Origin: Girardinichthys multiradiatus
Taxonomy: Eukaryota; Chordata; Actinopteri; Cyprinodontiformes; Goodeidae
DNA: 64,000 nt
Assembly: GCF_021462225.1 (NCBI RefSeq)
Contig: NC_061812.1
Span: 50,151,848 to 50,215,847 of the forward strand
Direction of reading: 5' to 3'
A program made the position numbers and the translations under genes. This document shows positions 11,457 through 23,280 of the stretch, piece by piece. The notes below the pieces were generated by a model, which saw only the letters and a program-made list of their open reading frames with translations, did no database searches and was not told the origin of the DNA. The first letter of the stretch is position 1. Each line of letters starts with the position of its first letter.

Positions 11457-11649
11457 ATTTTGGAAGAATTTGGGAGATGTGCAAAAAGCGGCTCCAAAAA
11501 AGACAAGACACAGAGCTGAAGCAGGGCAGATATGGGAGGGGTGCGGGAGACAGAGAAAAAGCGTCCACCTCCACCGAGAGCAGGAAAAGAAGCAAATGCA
11601 TTGGTTTGAAAACTAATTTCAATAAACAGAAACTGAATTTTATGGTTTG

Positions 11650-13859
11650 AAACTGAATTCATTTGCTTTTAAAATGTATTTTGTTGTATTAAAAATTCAG
11701 TTTTGACTACTTTCACTTTCAGATCTGTTATTCAATTTCAGTTCCAAAATTCAGTTTTTTGTGTCGAACATTCAGGTCCTTGAGGATAGGCACAGATTAA
11801 TCAAACGCAGATTCAACAATTTAAGTTTCACATCAGGTTAAACTTCCTTTACAGCAGCAGTGCAGCTACATGAGCTTGGCGGATGTTAATCACCAGGTCA
11901 AATGAGCTTCTATAAGAAGTCATGTAAACAAATGATGGTCAAACAGTAACACTTAGCTGTTTAGCTGTTAGCTAAACATGCCAGATTAGCATAGTGTGCC
12001 GCTGGTGTTGCGTTTCCCGCCCTTACCTCAGTGTAACTTCTGTTTCCTAGCAACCGTGTTAGCGTGAAGCGCAGAGCTGTGAAGCCGAACACATGGAAAC
12101 TGACGGTTAATAACGCTGTCTCTACTGTAAATAACTACATGGTTTTTATTAACCCTTTTGCATATTGCTGATGGCTTATAATGCTGTTTTGTTTAAAATG
12201 ATATTGTTTTATGATCTTGTTCATTATTCAGCCATTTAAAATGTTGAAAATATTGTTTATGTTCATAGATATAAAAATCTAACAGTAGATAAAATACACT
12301 GATGACAAATACCATTTGTTTTATTTATTTGTAAAGCTTTCAACAACTTAAACACTAACATTAACTTTAGGAACAAAGTTTAAATCAGTTTATTTGCAGA
12401 GCATAATAATAATAATTATTATAATAAATAAACCAAATATTAATATTAGATTTCATCTGACTGAATTCTATCTGTTTAACTTCCACCCATTGGGGAAACC
12501 CAGCGGGATTTTGAAAACAATGTGCCGGGAGTCAGCTGTTCTCTCGGGGTTCATCGCACCTCGACCACCCGGTCAGCTGACAGCTGGCGAGGCAAGCGGC
12601 TGCTGGGGCAGCGGACGAACACATCGGCGCATTTGTTTAATTAAGCGATATCTTGATAAACTGATAAGATATTTTAGGTTTACACAACTACATTCTCGTC
12701 TAAAAACATTGTAAAAGTTCAGTTGTTTCACAGAATGTGCAATATATCCAATTTCTTTCACAACTTTTCTCTCCAATTTTCTCTTGCCAATACTTCTAGG
12801 CTTGGTGGAGCCCCACAATCTTTCTCAAACCTCTTCTTTTCAGAAGCATTGCCTCATTTAATAAAACCATCCACAGCTGAAATCTGGCAATCTGTTTGTT
12901 GGTCTCAGTCCACTTCAGTATGACACTTTCAATGAAGTAAGGCACCAATAGACAGGCAAAATTTGATGGGGTGGAATGTCCCTCCTGATGTTCGTTCCCT
13001 TTAATGCAGCATGTTTTGAGGGATTTGGACATAAAGGCTTCTGAACATCACAGTGTTGGATGATATAACTTATGCTAGAGTTTTGTCAGTCCAGATTTGT
13101 TCTACCTGCAAACAGAAAATCTAATGTAACATGCTATCTGCAACGTTAACACCATAGTTTGGGTATCTTTAAATAGACTAATGGCGCCTTCACACCACAT
13201 GAAAACACAGCTACACACTTCATGACCTGTACAACCCAGTAGAACAGGGCTGATTTAGAAAGCTTCCTTTAGTGTGAAGGCAATGAAGATGCTGTGGAAC
13301 TACACCCTCAATTATTGCCAACTATTTTCCCTTCACATACTCCACCATCATCTCCGCACCTCATAGCAGCACCTTCCAACAACGATCCAACCAAATGTTG
13401 GCACAAAGCTACTGTCATGGGTATTATGTTGCCTAGTCCTGAGGCCAGTCCTGCTTTAAATTCTCATCAAAGAAGACGTGTTGGTCCCCACATCATGAAT
13501 ATGCAGCCTTCATGTGCCACCCAGGACCCCCGATATGCCGCTACCATTATAAACCCCCATGACCTTGCTTGGACGTTTTTGCATGCTCAAACCGCTTGGG
13601 GGAACTGTGATGCTCTATCTCGCCAGCAGTAACGGTGGGGCCACTGACTGCTTAATATATCCCAGAACACTGCATTAAGAACCTGCCACAACTTCCTCAT
13701 TCTGCATGGTTTTTACACTGAAGCGATGTGAAAACATCCAGTGCCTGTGTGGGGACAGTTTATTGAGCTGCTACTGAACTACTACTTTAGTGGTAGTGAT
13801 AATAAAAATTATGACAAATAATAACGAGGTAGACTTATGAACTATGAGCAGTTATCGAA
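11650..13859. other. Intronic sequence, no gene seen
   Basis: Long AT-rich stretch with a short AAT tandem run near 12403-12425. The part around 12000-12130 is richer in CG but shows no clear exon. Small open frames at 12394, 12573 and 13294 lack recognisable domains and splice support. Confidence 0.35.
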
Positions 13860-14270
13860 CTCAAACTTTATTGATAGAGCACGTTTCATACAGTCAGTTG
13901 TACCACTAAGCACTTTAAAGAGGTTAAAAACAAAATGATCAATCAAGTAAACAGATAAAACAAATAATTATTGGTATAAAAATCCAAATTACAAGTGAGA
14001 GAAATTATTAAATTAAGGTAATACTTTATTCATCCACCAAGCAGTACATTGAATAGTTGCAACAGCAAGACAGAATAAAGAAGTTCACATCTAGGAATAT
14101 CATTTAAAGAAAACGATTAATAAAAGCAAATCGTGCCAGCAAAGAAACAAAGAAATAAACGCTATATCTAAAATAAAGTTATGCACACTAAATACATAGA
14201 AATAACAGATATATATGTGGTGAAACATATATGTGTTGGCAGTATTGTACATTTCTAGGATTTTATTGAG
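13860..14270 (-). mobile_element. LINE 3'-end fragments, antisense
   Basis: Two stretches, near 13866 (actttattgatagagcac) and near 14023 (tactttattcatcc), look like reversed 3' tails of fish LINEs. The fragments are short and the family is uncertain. Confidence 0.35.
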
Positions 14271-14405
14271 TCTTATTGCCAACGGACAGAGGACCTTCTG
14301 AAGCGTTCCTTCCTGCGCTCAGCAGCCGCAACCTGCTGCTGAAGGAGCTGCTCAGAGCTCCCAAAGCGGCAAAGAGGTGAACTGAGAAGAAAAACCATAA
14401 ATGCT

Positions 14406-15300
14406 TCATATTCTGTGTAGTGGTTTAATGTGAGGTGTTTCACAAGGTCTGTTGTGTTCCCACAACTCCTCATTGTTTTTCCACAAACATGAAATGGCTC
14501 CACACATGACTCTGTTTATGCTCTGCCATCTTGTCTGAGTGACTGACAGCACGCTGTTGACATACTTACCTCGGTGGAAGGAAAAGTATTTCCCACCAAC
14601 AGGATCATTTAGACAAGATCCCAATAGTTTAGTTTCTTTCCACTCTGTTCCTGTAATGATATACATTACCTCTAATGACTGAAGTATCAAAATGATCCAT
14701 ATTGTGATTTGAGAATTGATTTTAGAGCATAAAGATCTGGTATCAGAGGTATTGATATTTCAGTATCCATCCACACATCACGGAATCTGTGCTGCTTACA
14801 GTACACCTGACTATGTGGGAGCCTTAAGTTTGAATCAGATATGAAGTTTCTGACCTGATCTGAAGGATTCTTTACCAGTGTTTGAAGTTGGGTTGTGAGT
14901 GCTTCTCTCTGAATGTATGTGTCAAAAATGAAAACCTCAGTTTTGCCTTGATTTAGCCCAACAGAATTATGTGGCATCCTTGGCTTAAAATCTAAAATAC
15001 AGTCAAAACATCCATGAGTGGGTCTGGGGTCATCAGGAGACACAGCAATATAGAACTGTGTGTCATCAGCATAACTATGGAAATTAATGCCATGTCTCCT
15101 TATAACACCATCTAAAAGTGCATATATTAAAAGAGTGGGGCCTAAAATTGAGCCTTTTGAACACAGTTTAGATTATAACATTCTGATGAACACTGTTCAT
15201 ATTACAAAGAACTTTTCATTGCTGAAATAGGAGCTGAACCATTTCAGGGCAGTTCTTGAAAGTCCAATATGTCCAAGCCTGTATGGTAGGATAGTGTGGT
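14406..15300 (-). mobile_element. L2-like LINE fragment, antisense
   Basis: The minus strand encodes the RT palm region. Around 15090-15035 it reads RRHGINFHSYADDTQFYIAVS, which includes the catalytic YADD box, and the frame continues to 14687 with TQLQTLVKNPSDQVRN before a non-coding stretch. The segment upstream on the minus strand (15140-15100) matches the GPTLLIYALL block. Indels break it. The sequence at about 15230-15420 resembles another interspersed repeat often found beside it. A relic of the L2 type, oriented against the IQSEC gene. Confidence 0.75.
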
Positions 15301-16109
15301 CAACAGTATCAAATGCTGCACTGAGGTCCAGTAATACCGGTACTGAAGGTCTGTTCTGATCCACATTACATCTGAGGTTGTTTAAAATCTTTAGTAGTGC
15401 TATGATTGGGTGTACAACCAGACAGTGTTTTTTTAGAAAGCTCTTAAGAGTTTAAATAAGAGTTCAGGTGTTTAGTTTCAGCATCAATCAGGACAAAACT
15501 CATGAGGTGTTTCCTCCCCAACCAACAATGACTTTCTACGCTGGCATTAAACTAAATTAGATCTAATATGTTCTATTTTACCCCTGAAGTCGGCTGCAAA
15601 TGCTTTCCATACTGGTGGGAACTGGGGATCTGGTTTGTTTACTCTGTCAAATTTTGAAAACAAGGTTCTTTGATTGCTTTTATAATCAGATATTAATTTT
15701 GAAAAATATGAATGCCCTCAGTTGCTCCTACACACAGACACACATACAGAGCTGGCTAACAGGATCTGATAAGCTCCATCCAATGCACCTCCAGACCTTT
15801 GAGAGAGATGCCACCATGCGATGTTAGCATGGATACACAAAAGCAGTGAAGCGCAAAAAGGCAATGGACAGGTTTTTCATGAAGCAATCATGGAAGATTA
15901 GAGGTCAGCTCTTGCTGGTTGTTTTATGGTGAGATATCTTTTGTTTGGATAAAGCTGCCTAAATTGGAACAATAAAGCAATAAAAAGCTGGGTTAATATG
16001 TGCAGTCAGTTCTCTTGGAAGCTGTTCCATCAGAAACATAAAAATAACATGAAGCTATTTTCTATATGTATAACTAAGGGTGTTTTTTTAGATTAAGGAT
16101 GGAAAAAAT

Positions 16110-16393
16110 ATGCTCAGTATGAGGGATTGCTGCAAAGTCAACGCCAGTGACTGTCCACTGTCTCTACATGCTCATCCAGGAGGAGTGAATGCTGCAAGTC
16201 ACTGGCTGGATGCAATCTGCTGGGTTTCCTTAGATAGAAAAACATTTTATCCACATTGAATAAAAAGCTAACTCCGACTGAACTGTTCAATTGTTAGGAT
16301 TAATTGGAATGTATGGACCTGACTGTTGTGAAGTGCCTTGAGACGACATGTGTTGTGAATTGGCGCTATATAAATAAAACTGAATTGAATTGA
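16110..16393 (+). mobile_element. LINE 3' UTR copy
   Basis: Nearly the same sequence as 59975-60252, the 3' UTR of the L2-like copy at 58690. It shares the block around gcaagtcactggctggatgc and ends in AAATAAAACTGAATTGAATT. This is a heavily 5'-truncated insertion with a TGAAT tail. Confidence 0.85.
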
Positions 16394-16766
16394 AAAAAAT
16401 ACTGAATCAGGAAGTCAGATTAGCAGCTTGTTGTTCATCCTGGTTTACTGTGTTATGAAAACCAAAATTATTTTTCTCTATCAGTTGAAGGATTAGTATT
16501 GCAGGAAGAAGGAGTGTCTAGGAGTGTTCTGACCAATCAGATTGAGACCTGGGCTGTGTCATGGCCTTGTCACTCAGTTGATGAATAAAAGGAGTAAATT
16601 CAGGAAGAACTATTATGGAATTAAGCTAATAGGAACTAATAGAGCAGGACCTACGTTTAACATTTAGGAAACACACTACAGCTACCCCACCCCCCAACAC
16701 ACCCCCATCCCCAACCAGCCCAGAGGAAAATCATATAGAATAATGAATAAATACAAAGTTTTCAGT

Positions 16767-16847
16767 TGCCCGTCCAGCCACAGCAGACAGTCCCTGCCCA
16801 GCTCCTCTCCCCTGCTCGGATCTATGATTGGCACCATGCGGGTGGAG
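16767..16847 (+). pseudogene. Duplicated fragment of the IQSEC terminal exon
   Basis: These 81 bases match 17586-17666 in the terminal exon at 72 of 81 positions, without gaps by eye. In the parental frame it would read CPSSHSRQSLPSSSPLLGSMIGTM, against CPSRHSGQSLPSSSSLLGSLFGTR in the exon. The fragment lies 0.8 kb upstream of the exon in the same orientation and joins directly to a fish retroposon at GTGGAG, a shared hexamer-like junction. A TTTTCAG acceptor-like site precedes it (16759-16765). It is not part of the main transcript as far as can be seen. Confidence 0.85.
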
Positions 16848-17141
16848 TTTACATGTTCTCCCCGTGCATGCGTGGCTTCTCTCTGGGTACTCCAGCTTCC
16901 TCCCACAGTCCAAAACAAGACTGTTAGGTTAATTGGTCTCTCTAAAATTGCCCTTAGGGGTGGATGAGTGTGTGCATGGTGGTTTGTCCTGTATGTCTTT
17001 GTGTTGCCCTGCGATGGATTGGTGACCTGTCCAGGGTGTACCCTGCCTCCAGCCCATAAACTGCTGGAGATAGGCACCAGCTCCTCCCATGATCCATTAT
17101 GAAATAAGCGGTATAGAAGATGAATGAATGAATGAATAAAT
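16842..17141 (+). mobile_element. 5'-truncated fish retroposon with ATGA tail
   Basis: The sequence carries the widespread teleost block 'catgttctccccgtgcatgc', then cctcccacagtccaaaacaa, then the gttaggttaattggtctctc stretch and ccctgcgatggattggtgac, ending in a TGAA/ATGA tandem tail near 17120-17141. It starts abruptly at GTGGAG, where the IQSEC exon fragment ends. I know the family by sight as a common non-autonomous fish retroposon but will not assign a name. Confidence 0.7.
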
Positions 17142-17531
17142 TAATTAACATGTTTAGAAACTGCTACAGTTTCAGATTTACATTACATTGTCCAACAACT
17201 CTTTTTAAAGTCTATAGGACATATTTCCATATTTATTGGTTAGGGTATTTGTTTGAGAAATCCAAATTAAAACATGTCAAATGTAAAAAATGCAATAATT
17301 AATATAGTTTTCAGCAGCCAGAATGCGCTGCCTCTGAATAACAATTTTGTGTCAAACTTGTTTTTTATGGTTATTTTTAAACCAACATGTTGCATGATTT
17401 TTATACTTTTTTATCTGTGGTTTGGTTCACCAGCTGCGTCTGTGTGGTTATGGAAGATGTTTTTGCTGTTTGGTGTGTACTGTTTATCCTCGATGTTTCC
17501 GGGTTTTTTATGATTGTTTTCTCTCTTGCAG

Positions 17532-18050
17532 GGCTCCATCATTAGCAGTCCACACATACGGCACAGGACCCCCTCCGGTCGAGACTGCCCGTCCCGCCAC
17601 AGTGGACAGTCCCTGCCCAGCTCCTCCTCCCTGCTCGGATCTCTGTTTGGCACCAGGCGGGTGAAGTCCCCCAGCCCCACCCCTCAGACTCCACACCCCA
17701 CCCTGATCTCCCACACTCCGCACCCAGTCAACCTGCACCACACAGCCCGAGTGGAGACGGACACACCAGTCCCCTTGCATCCTCACCACGCCCAGTTCTG
17801 CCATGTGACCCAGAATCCCCCGCCTTACCACCACCACCATCACTACCACCCGCCACCCCATCTGCAGCACCCGCCCCAATACCACCCACCCCCATCTCAC
17901 AGCCAGCAGCCGCCCTACCCGCCTCACCCGCAGCACAGCCACGGGAACCACTCAGCTCACAGCCCCCACCTCCATGGCCAGCCGCCACCACCATCTCAGG
18001 TTCCCAGCAGCACGAAGCCCAAGCACAGCGGCATTAGCACAGTGGTGTGA
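17532..18050 (+). CDS. iqsec1: IQSEC-family terminal exon (His/Pro-rich tail, PDZ ligand)
   Basis: The acceptor is TTGCAG at 17526-17531. The exon encodes 172 residues and stops at TGA 18048-18050. It begins GSIISSPHIRHRTPSGRD, followed by the PSSSSLLGSLFGTRRVK block characteristic of IQSEC proteins, then a Pro/His-rich tail with an HHHHHYH run, and ends STVV, a class I PDZ ligand. IQSEC proteins are Arf6-directed exchange factors at synapses and endosomes, and the PDZ ligand anchors them to PSD-95-type scaffolds. The catalytic Sec7 domain is outside the window. Paralogue assignment (iqsec1 rather than iqsec2) is an inference from the linkage with acad9. Confidence 0.85.
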   Translation, partial: GSIISSPHIRHRTPSGRDCPSRHSGQSLPSSSSLLGSLFGTRRVKSPSPTPQTPHPTLISHTPHPVNLHHTARVETDTPVPLHPHHAQFCHVTQNPPPYHHHHHYHPPPHLQHPPQYHPPPSHSQQPPYPPHPQHSHGNHSAHSPHLHGQPPPPSQVPSSTKPKHSGISTVV

Positions 18051-18500
18051 GGGGATCACAGTGAACTGTTTCTTTAGAGACTCTTACCCGATGAGATCGT
18101 CACACTGTGTTTCTCTGGTCTGCAGATATGAAGCCAGACTTGAGCCTGGACTTTGTTCACCATTGTGTTTCTGCTCACTTTTCCCATTTCATTTCAGGAC
18201 CTGTCTGCCTGCTTCAGGAGCAACAGACAAGGATTTACATGCATGCACAGAGACCACAAGTAGTGTTTGTCTCGAGTTAATAAAAGGAACGAGATCAAAA
18301 ATCCTCCATGTATTTAACAGAAAAGCTAAACAGTGAAGCAACCGGATTGTGTCACAAAGACAGCCGAAGCTGTAGCTGATTATTTAATGTAGCAGTAGTT
18401 CACAGTGCACTGTAATATCTCTGGTAGCAGTTGTAAATGTAAATTTATTGAGGTAACCACTAAAAATTGCTTAATGTCTATTGTGCATAATATTTTGTAA

Positions 18501-18506
18501 AATAAA
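18501..18506 (+). other. Poly(A) signal AATAAA, proximal
   Basis: An AATAAA 451 bases after the IQSEC stop codon, in an AT-rich context. It is a reasonable proximal polyadenylation site. Confidence 0.4.
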
Positions 18507-19689
18507 AATATCAGCTGTTACTATTCTAATTATTGCCAAACAAATGGCATCAGTTAAACTCTCAGTATAGCTGCACACGAGACGCCATAGTTAGGAACCA
18601 ATACCAAGCTTGTATTAGTTAGGCCGTCTGAAGCTGGAGCATGGATGGTTGGTTGGAGTTAGGACTCAGTTACAGTTGTACACCTATTCCTTGGGCTTGG
18701 AGTTTGCTCTCCTGTTTTGGGAAATGGTGCCACAGCAGGCTAGTGAAATGTCTGTTATTCACTACTGGCTGTAAACTGCTCTGCTTTTATTTTCTCAAGT
18801 CATACAAGCTAAACAAGTCAGAGTTCTGTGTTGTTCTGCATCCTGGAAGGGTTGTGGTTCTCTAAGTTTTCTCAGCATCCACAGGAAGATGTATTTTGCT
18901 CTTTCAACATGCAGATGGAGGAGATGTGTGTGTGGAGTGTGTAGCAGGGAACCAGCACTGTGACGGTTCCACAGTGAAAACTTCCACAGTTTGTGTTCAG
19001 GTTCACTCAAGTCATGTCCAACTGTCCAACTCTTCTCTGTGAGCCCCACTGAGTCACTATCATGGTGTGATCGTGGTGGCACTCGTGCTTTTCTCAACAC
19101 AAATAGCAGTTTATATCAATGATCCAGCTAACATATTATGGGATGGCTAGTTGCATCCACAGTATGGGTGGAGTGGGCAAAGCTGAAGCAGTGGCACTTT
19201 CTGTTTGAAGTATTATGTTTGAATATCGATAGATCAAGTTAGTCATTTTTATGTGCAATATGAATTTTCTTTTCTTATTTGACTTATTTTGTCTAAGGAT
19301 ATTTGTTCATGTTGAATTTTGTCTTTTTGTCCTACAGTGTCCTCTGTCATATCCTCCTCACTGTTTTCGTGAAGTTAGTATCAACATGGTTTTGGATCTG
19401 GTGGACCCCTCCACGTCACAGTTGATTAAGAAAATGAACGCCAGAGCAGAGCTTACTGCGGTTGCCTATAGTTTACTTTTTACTCCAGAGCAAAATCACA
19501 CGTTTTCCCTGATTTACGTAGAATGCATATTAGTCATCACTATTGCAGGTTCGCAGTCATCATTGACACAGGAAACCATTGGTGCTTGGACTGAAAGAAA
19601 CTGGGCTTCAGAAATGTAGAAGAGGTGATGCAAGGCATTTTATGATGAACCTACATAAAGCAGGGCATAATTGTGAACGGGAAGGAAAA

Positions 19690-20080
19690 TGACACCCCTT
19701 TCACTGCAGGTCTTTTGTGGTTTCTTCCAGCTTATCTACAGACTGCAACGTTTTGCTCATTTTTAGCTCTGGCTCAGTCCATTTGGAAGGAGTGTGTCTG
19801 AACATCAAGTTTCAAGTCTTCTGCAGCCTCTAACAGGTTTTCTTCTAGGATCTAGGTCCTTTATTTAGCTCCATCCATCTACCCATCTTCTCTGAACAGC
19901 TTTCTGTCCCTGCTGAAAAAAGTCCACAGCATGATACTGTGTACATGGTAAAGCATTTTTTTTACCATGTTTCGCAGAGGGGATGGTATGTTGATGGTAT
20001 GTATTCAGTGTTCTGCATGTAGGCCAAATATTCAGTTTAGGTCTCCTCTAATCTAAGGCAGTGTATATCTTAAAGTATAA
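19690..20080 (-). mobile_element. Tc1-like relic (family A), antisense
   Basis: On the minus strand it carries the same blocks as the relic at 60-870. The + strand reads gcctctaacaggttttcttc (19827) and gctccatccatctacccatc (19869), the reverse of the family's transposase core. It is heavily mutated and has no terminal repeats. Confidence 0.6.
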
Positions 20081-21360
20081 AGAACTGAATTCCAGTTGCC
20101 TACTTCCAAACTTTCTGGATCAGACTGTTTAACTGTAGTTAAATACAGACCTCCACACACACTTCAGATTGTAATAGCTTCATATGCACTTGCCCACATG
20201 TAAATCAGAGCATTAATTTAGCATTTCAAATGGTATTCTAACATTTATCACTGGCACACATTAAGATTGTTCCGTCTGTTGTTGGAATTTCTTCCGTCTT
20301 CAGGATTCTTAGTAAGTCACCCTCGCACATTTGTACCAAGGGCGAATAAGAAGTGAATTTAATCGACTGTGAAATAAGTATTTTACAATACATATTGGAC
20401 TGGAATGTGACGCTGGTCACAGTTCAGTGATGTTACAGTTTGTACCTTAGTTTTGAGGTCATGGTTCAGTTCAATGAGAAAAAAAACAAAGTGACATAAT
20501 GAACTGCTCAGGTTGGTTTTCACTTCTTTTAAACAGAAACCTGATGAAACCACACTTTAAATTAAAACACATTTGAAAAATGTTCATCCAGTCTGAGCTA
20601 TACATTGACCATATGTCAAAGCAATGGTTAGATTCTGTCCTAAAGCAAATACAAAAATGAAGGCAAGGTTTTATTTTATGTAAAAAAAAAAAAAAATGCT
20701 TAACAGAACCAAAAAGCTTAAACTGAAATGAGGAATTTCTCTTAATTTGAAAATACAAACAGGCCAAAAACAATAAACTTTCACCATTCAGACATCTGCA
20801 TGTACACCATTGTGTAAATTCAGTGTTGCAAAGAGCATGAAAATCTAACTTGTAACTTTCCATATGATCCACCTCTTGTTCTCTGCTGCTGCAGATCAAT
20901 TGGAACAGGAAACGCCTTCTCACTGCTCATTTCAAAACAAGCTCCTTAATGTCATTGTTACCAGTCATTTGTCATTGCTTTGGTGTGGAGTGCTTTAGTT
21001 ACATTCTTCATCTACTTATTTTCTGTCCTAGCACAAAAGCAATAAAACACATGTGCACCCGATTCTGGATCAGAGTGGTGTCTCTCTCATGGCAGTTTGG
21101 GACCCATCGTGACCTGTGTGAGAAAAATCTCACAAAAATAGTACTGAGTTCTCATTTTCAGATCATTACACACAAAAAATATTAACTAGGTTGTGACATG
21201 GTAGTGAAACAATAGAACACTGAAATTTTCACCTTTCATGCCAGTGCACACAACTACAAAACGAATCTGCAACCTAATTTCCTCACATTTAGACACACGT
21301 AACATGAGTATAGACATGACATTTTAGCTATGCCAACCAGGTGTGAAAGCTTCACTGCAG

Positions 21361-21640
21361 TTCAGTTTGTTCATATAGCACCAGTTCACAACACATTCCA
21401 TCTCAAGGCACTTTACAATGAAAAAGGGAAATTCATTTGAGTCATGTAGACAGATTCCAAGTCAAGCACACACATTGCGACTTTGCATCAGTCCCTCATT
21501 CCAAGCATGTATGTAGTCACAGTGGAAAGGAAAACTTATTTTAACAGGAAGAACCCTCCAGCAGAACCAGAACCAGGCTCAGGGTGAAGTTTGCACCAGC
21601 TACTGGCCAGATACATGTACATTTTGATCCGTCCATACGC
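21361..21640 (-). mobile_element. LINE 3' UTR copy, antisense and decayed
   Basis: It matches the reverse of the L2-like 3' UTR at 59700-60252: first the tail side (cagtttgttcatatagcacc, then caaggcactttacaatg), then cctccagcagaaccagaacc. It is more diverged than the other copies. Confidence 0.65.
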
Positions 21641-23252
21641 CACAAAGGCAGATTTGCAATCTAACAGCGGAGATAACAATATTAAATTGATCCTGGTCAT
21701 CTTTAATTTATTTTGAACTACTGACATTTTATTTTTAGACCAAATGATTATAGAAACTTTTGAGGTGAATGTCAGAAAAACCGGAACTTGAAAAACAGAA
21801 TTTGGAGGAAGAAATTGGAATTTGGAGAATGGGTGGTAAACATTTCCACCCCTATAGCCAACATGCCTGGAAAGATGACAGCATGACGACAGTTGTACTA
21901 AGTCCGCATTATTCCATCAACTAAACTGCTGAAAAGCTTTATTTAAACACAATTGAGACAAGGAGAAAGTCATTTTTTAAAGCTCAGTGTCTTAAAGTTT
22001 CCTAGAGTTGGTCTGTTCCTTGCTTCATTTCAAGTAAAACACATTCAGGTTTTTCACATTGGTCCAATGATTTACACTCAGTTGTTTACAAAAATATAAT
22101 AAAGCCTCCCTGCCTAAGGTGTGTCCACATGTCACATGATGCATTCTGGTGGAAACAAGCAGCTTCCTGCGGACATGATATAAATGGCCTCCATCAGCTC
22201 CTTGCTGGGTTTTTATAGTGAATCTGGGCCTGACAACTAGACCCTTCACTGACAGCACTTACATGCTTCTACGTATGCAATAAAGCTTAAATACTGGGAG
22301 GAGGCCAATGTGCTGTCACACCACAACTGATACAATTTAAAAACCCTGGTGGAAAATATGTCCATGTTCCTGGTGAAAACCCAGAAACAAGCATCTTCAT
22401 GTTCAAACATCTTCATGAAGATGATTACCCAGTTACTCAGTATGAAAATATTGAAACTGATTTGAAACCACAAAGCTGACCACCCACAGAGCAGTTTTGG
22501 AACAACAGTGCAGACTGGAAGTAGCTTTGTTCAGTCCCCTTCATGCTGCCTCTAGCTAAGCTAATTAAAGTGTTTCAGACCCAATCCCAGCAGCCCATCC
22601 AGATTCCAGGCAAGGCGCTTTGTTGCATGCCACTGATGCCTACTGTTTCTTTGATCTGTCCTTTTTTAATCATTTCTATCAAGCAGCATTTCTGACTAAA
22701 CCATCTGATGACATCACTTTGATTTATCTCTCTGTTGCTTGTTTACATGATTTCTGATGTGTACGCCAGTCATTTCACTCCGACGTGTTCCTGTTTCCAC
22801 TGTAAATGATGTGCATATTGCAAGATACTGACTGTAAAAAACAATATTTCATGTAAGTGTATGACATAGAACGATTTGGAAATAGATGGCATATTTTTAT
22901 GGTTGGTAGTAAGGAATCATTTGTACATACTCTGTAAATTATTCTTATTATAATTAGGTATAACTGTTATCAATCTCTTTTGGTATATTGAAGGTACATT
23001 CCTGCTTCCTCTGGTTTTCACATGATCATAAAGCTGCTTCTCTCTGCCTCTGAAAAGACTGAATTATCATAGGATCAGGAACATTACATGGTCTTCATAC
23101 TTCTGATGTTTGCTCATTCTCTAACTCTTACAGACCACTTCTAAAGTCAAAGGGAAGGCAGGAGTGCTGTTATTTCAATATGCATTCTGTTTTCAAATAG
23201 ACAAAATCCCTATTGATGTAAAGCTAGTACTGTGACAATGTTTAGAAGACAG

Positions 23253-23258
23253 AATAAA
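23253..23258 (+). other. Poly(A) signal AATAAA, distal
   Basis: An AATAAA at the end of an AT-rich, repeat-poor stretch. It is a candidate distal end of the IQSEC transcript. Confidence 0.3.
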
Positions 23259-23280
23259 ATGATACATTGTATAAGCTGAA

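Larger units (their letters stand above)
9478..11640 (-). mobile_element. Unclassified retroposon-like unit encoding a membrane protein
   Basis: Read on the minus strand, this unit has a 5' leader (about 11640-11457), an open frame (11456-10563), a non-coding stretch with TG-rich runs, and an end at 9478-9530 that looks like a LINE 3' tail (AATAAAGTATCTTTGAATTG-like, read on the minus strand). A Tc1 element (9550-10396) has inserted near the 3' end, so the original unit was about 1.3 kb. I do not recognise a reverse transcriptase or transposase. The LINE-like tail suggests retroposition by another element's machinery. The boundaries are estimates. Confidence 0.4.
18051..23280 (+). other. Candidate IQSEC 3' UTR, proximal to distal
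   Basis: No gene-like frame occurs after the stop. AATAAA signals lie at 18279, 18501 and 23253. The distal part (about 22700-23280) is AT-rich and repeat-poor, with a T/A-rich run-up to the 23253 signal, which would suit the end of a long 3' UTR of a neuronal gene. Repeat insertions at 19690-20080 and 21361-21640 would then lie within the UTR. If the 18501 signal is used instead, most of this is intergenic. Confidence 0.35.

Noticed and set aside
13294..13632. 112-codon frame
   Set aside because: No recognisable domain, low codon bias, and it lies deep in an intron.
16682..17077. 131-codon minus-strand frame
   Set aside because: It runs over the retroposon and the exon fragment and resembles the antisense frame at 17680; there is no gene signal.
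17508..17951. 147-codon frame on the minus strand over the IQSEC terminal exon
   Set aside because: It is the antisense shadow of a Pro/His-rich coding exon; its low-complexity Gly/Val/Arg content follows from that.
20471..20923. 150-codon minus-strand frame as a membrane protein
   Set aside because: It is a Phe/Cys/Ser-rich translation of AT-rich DNA including a poly-A run; chance is the simplest explanation.
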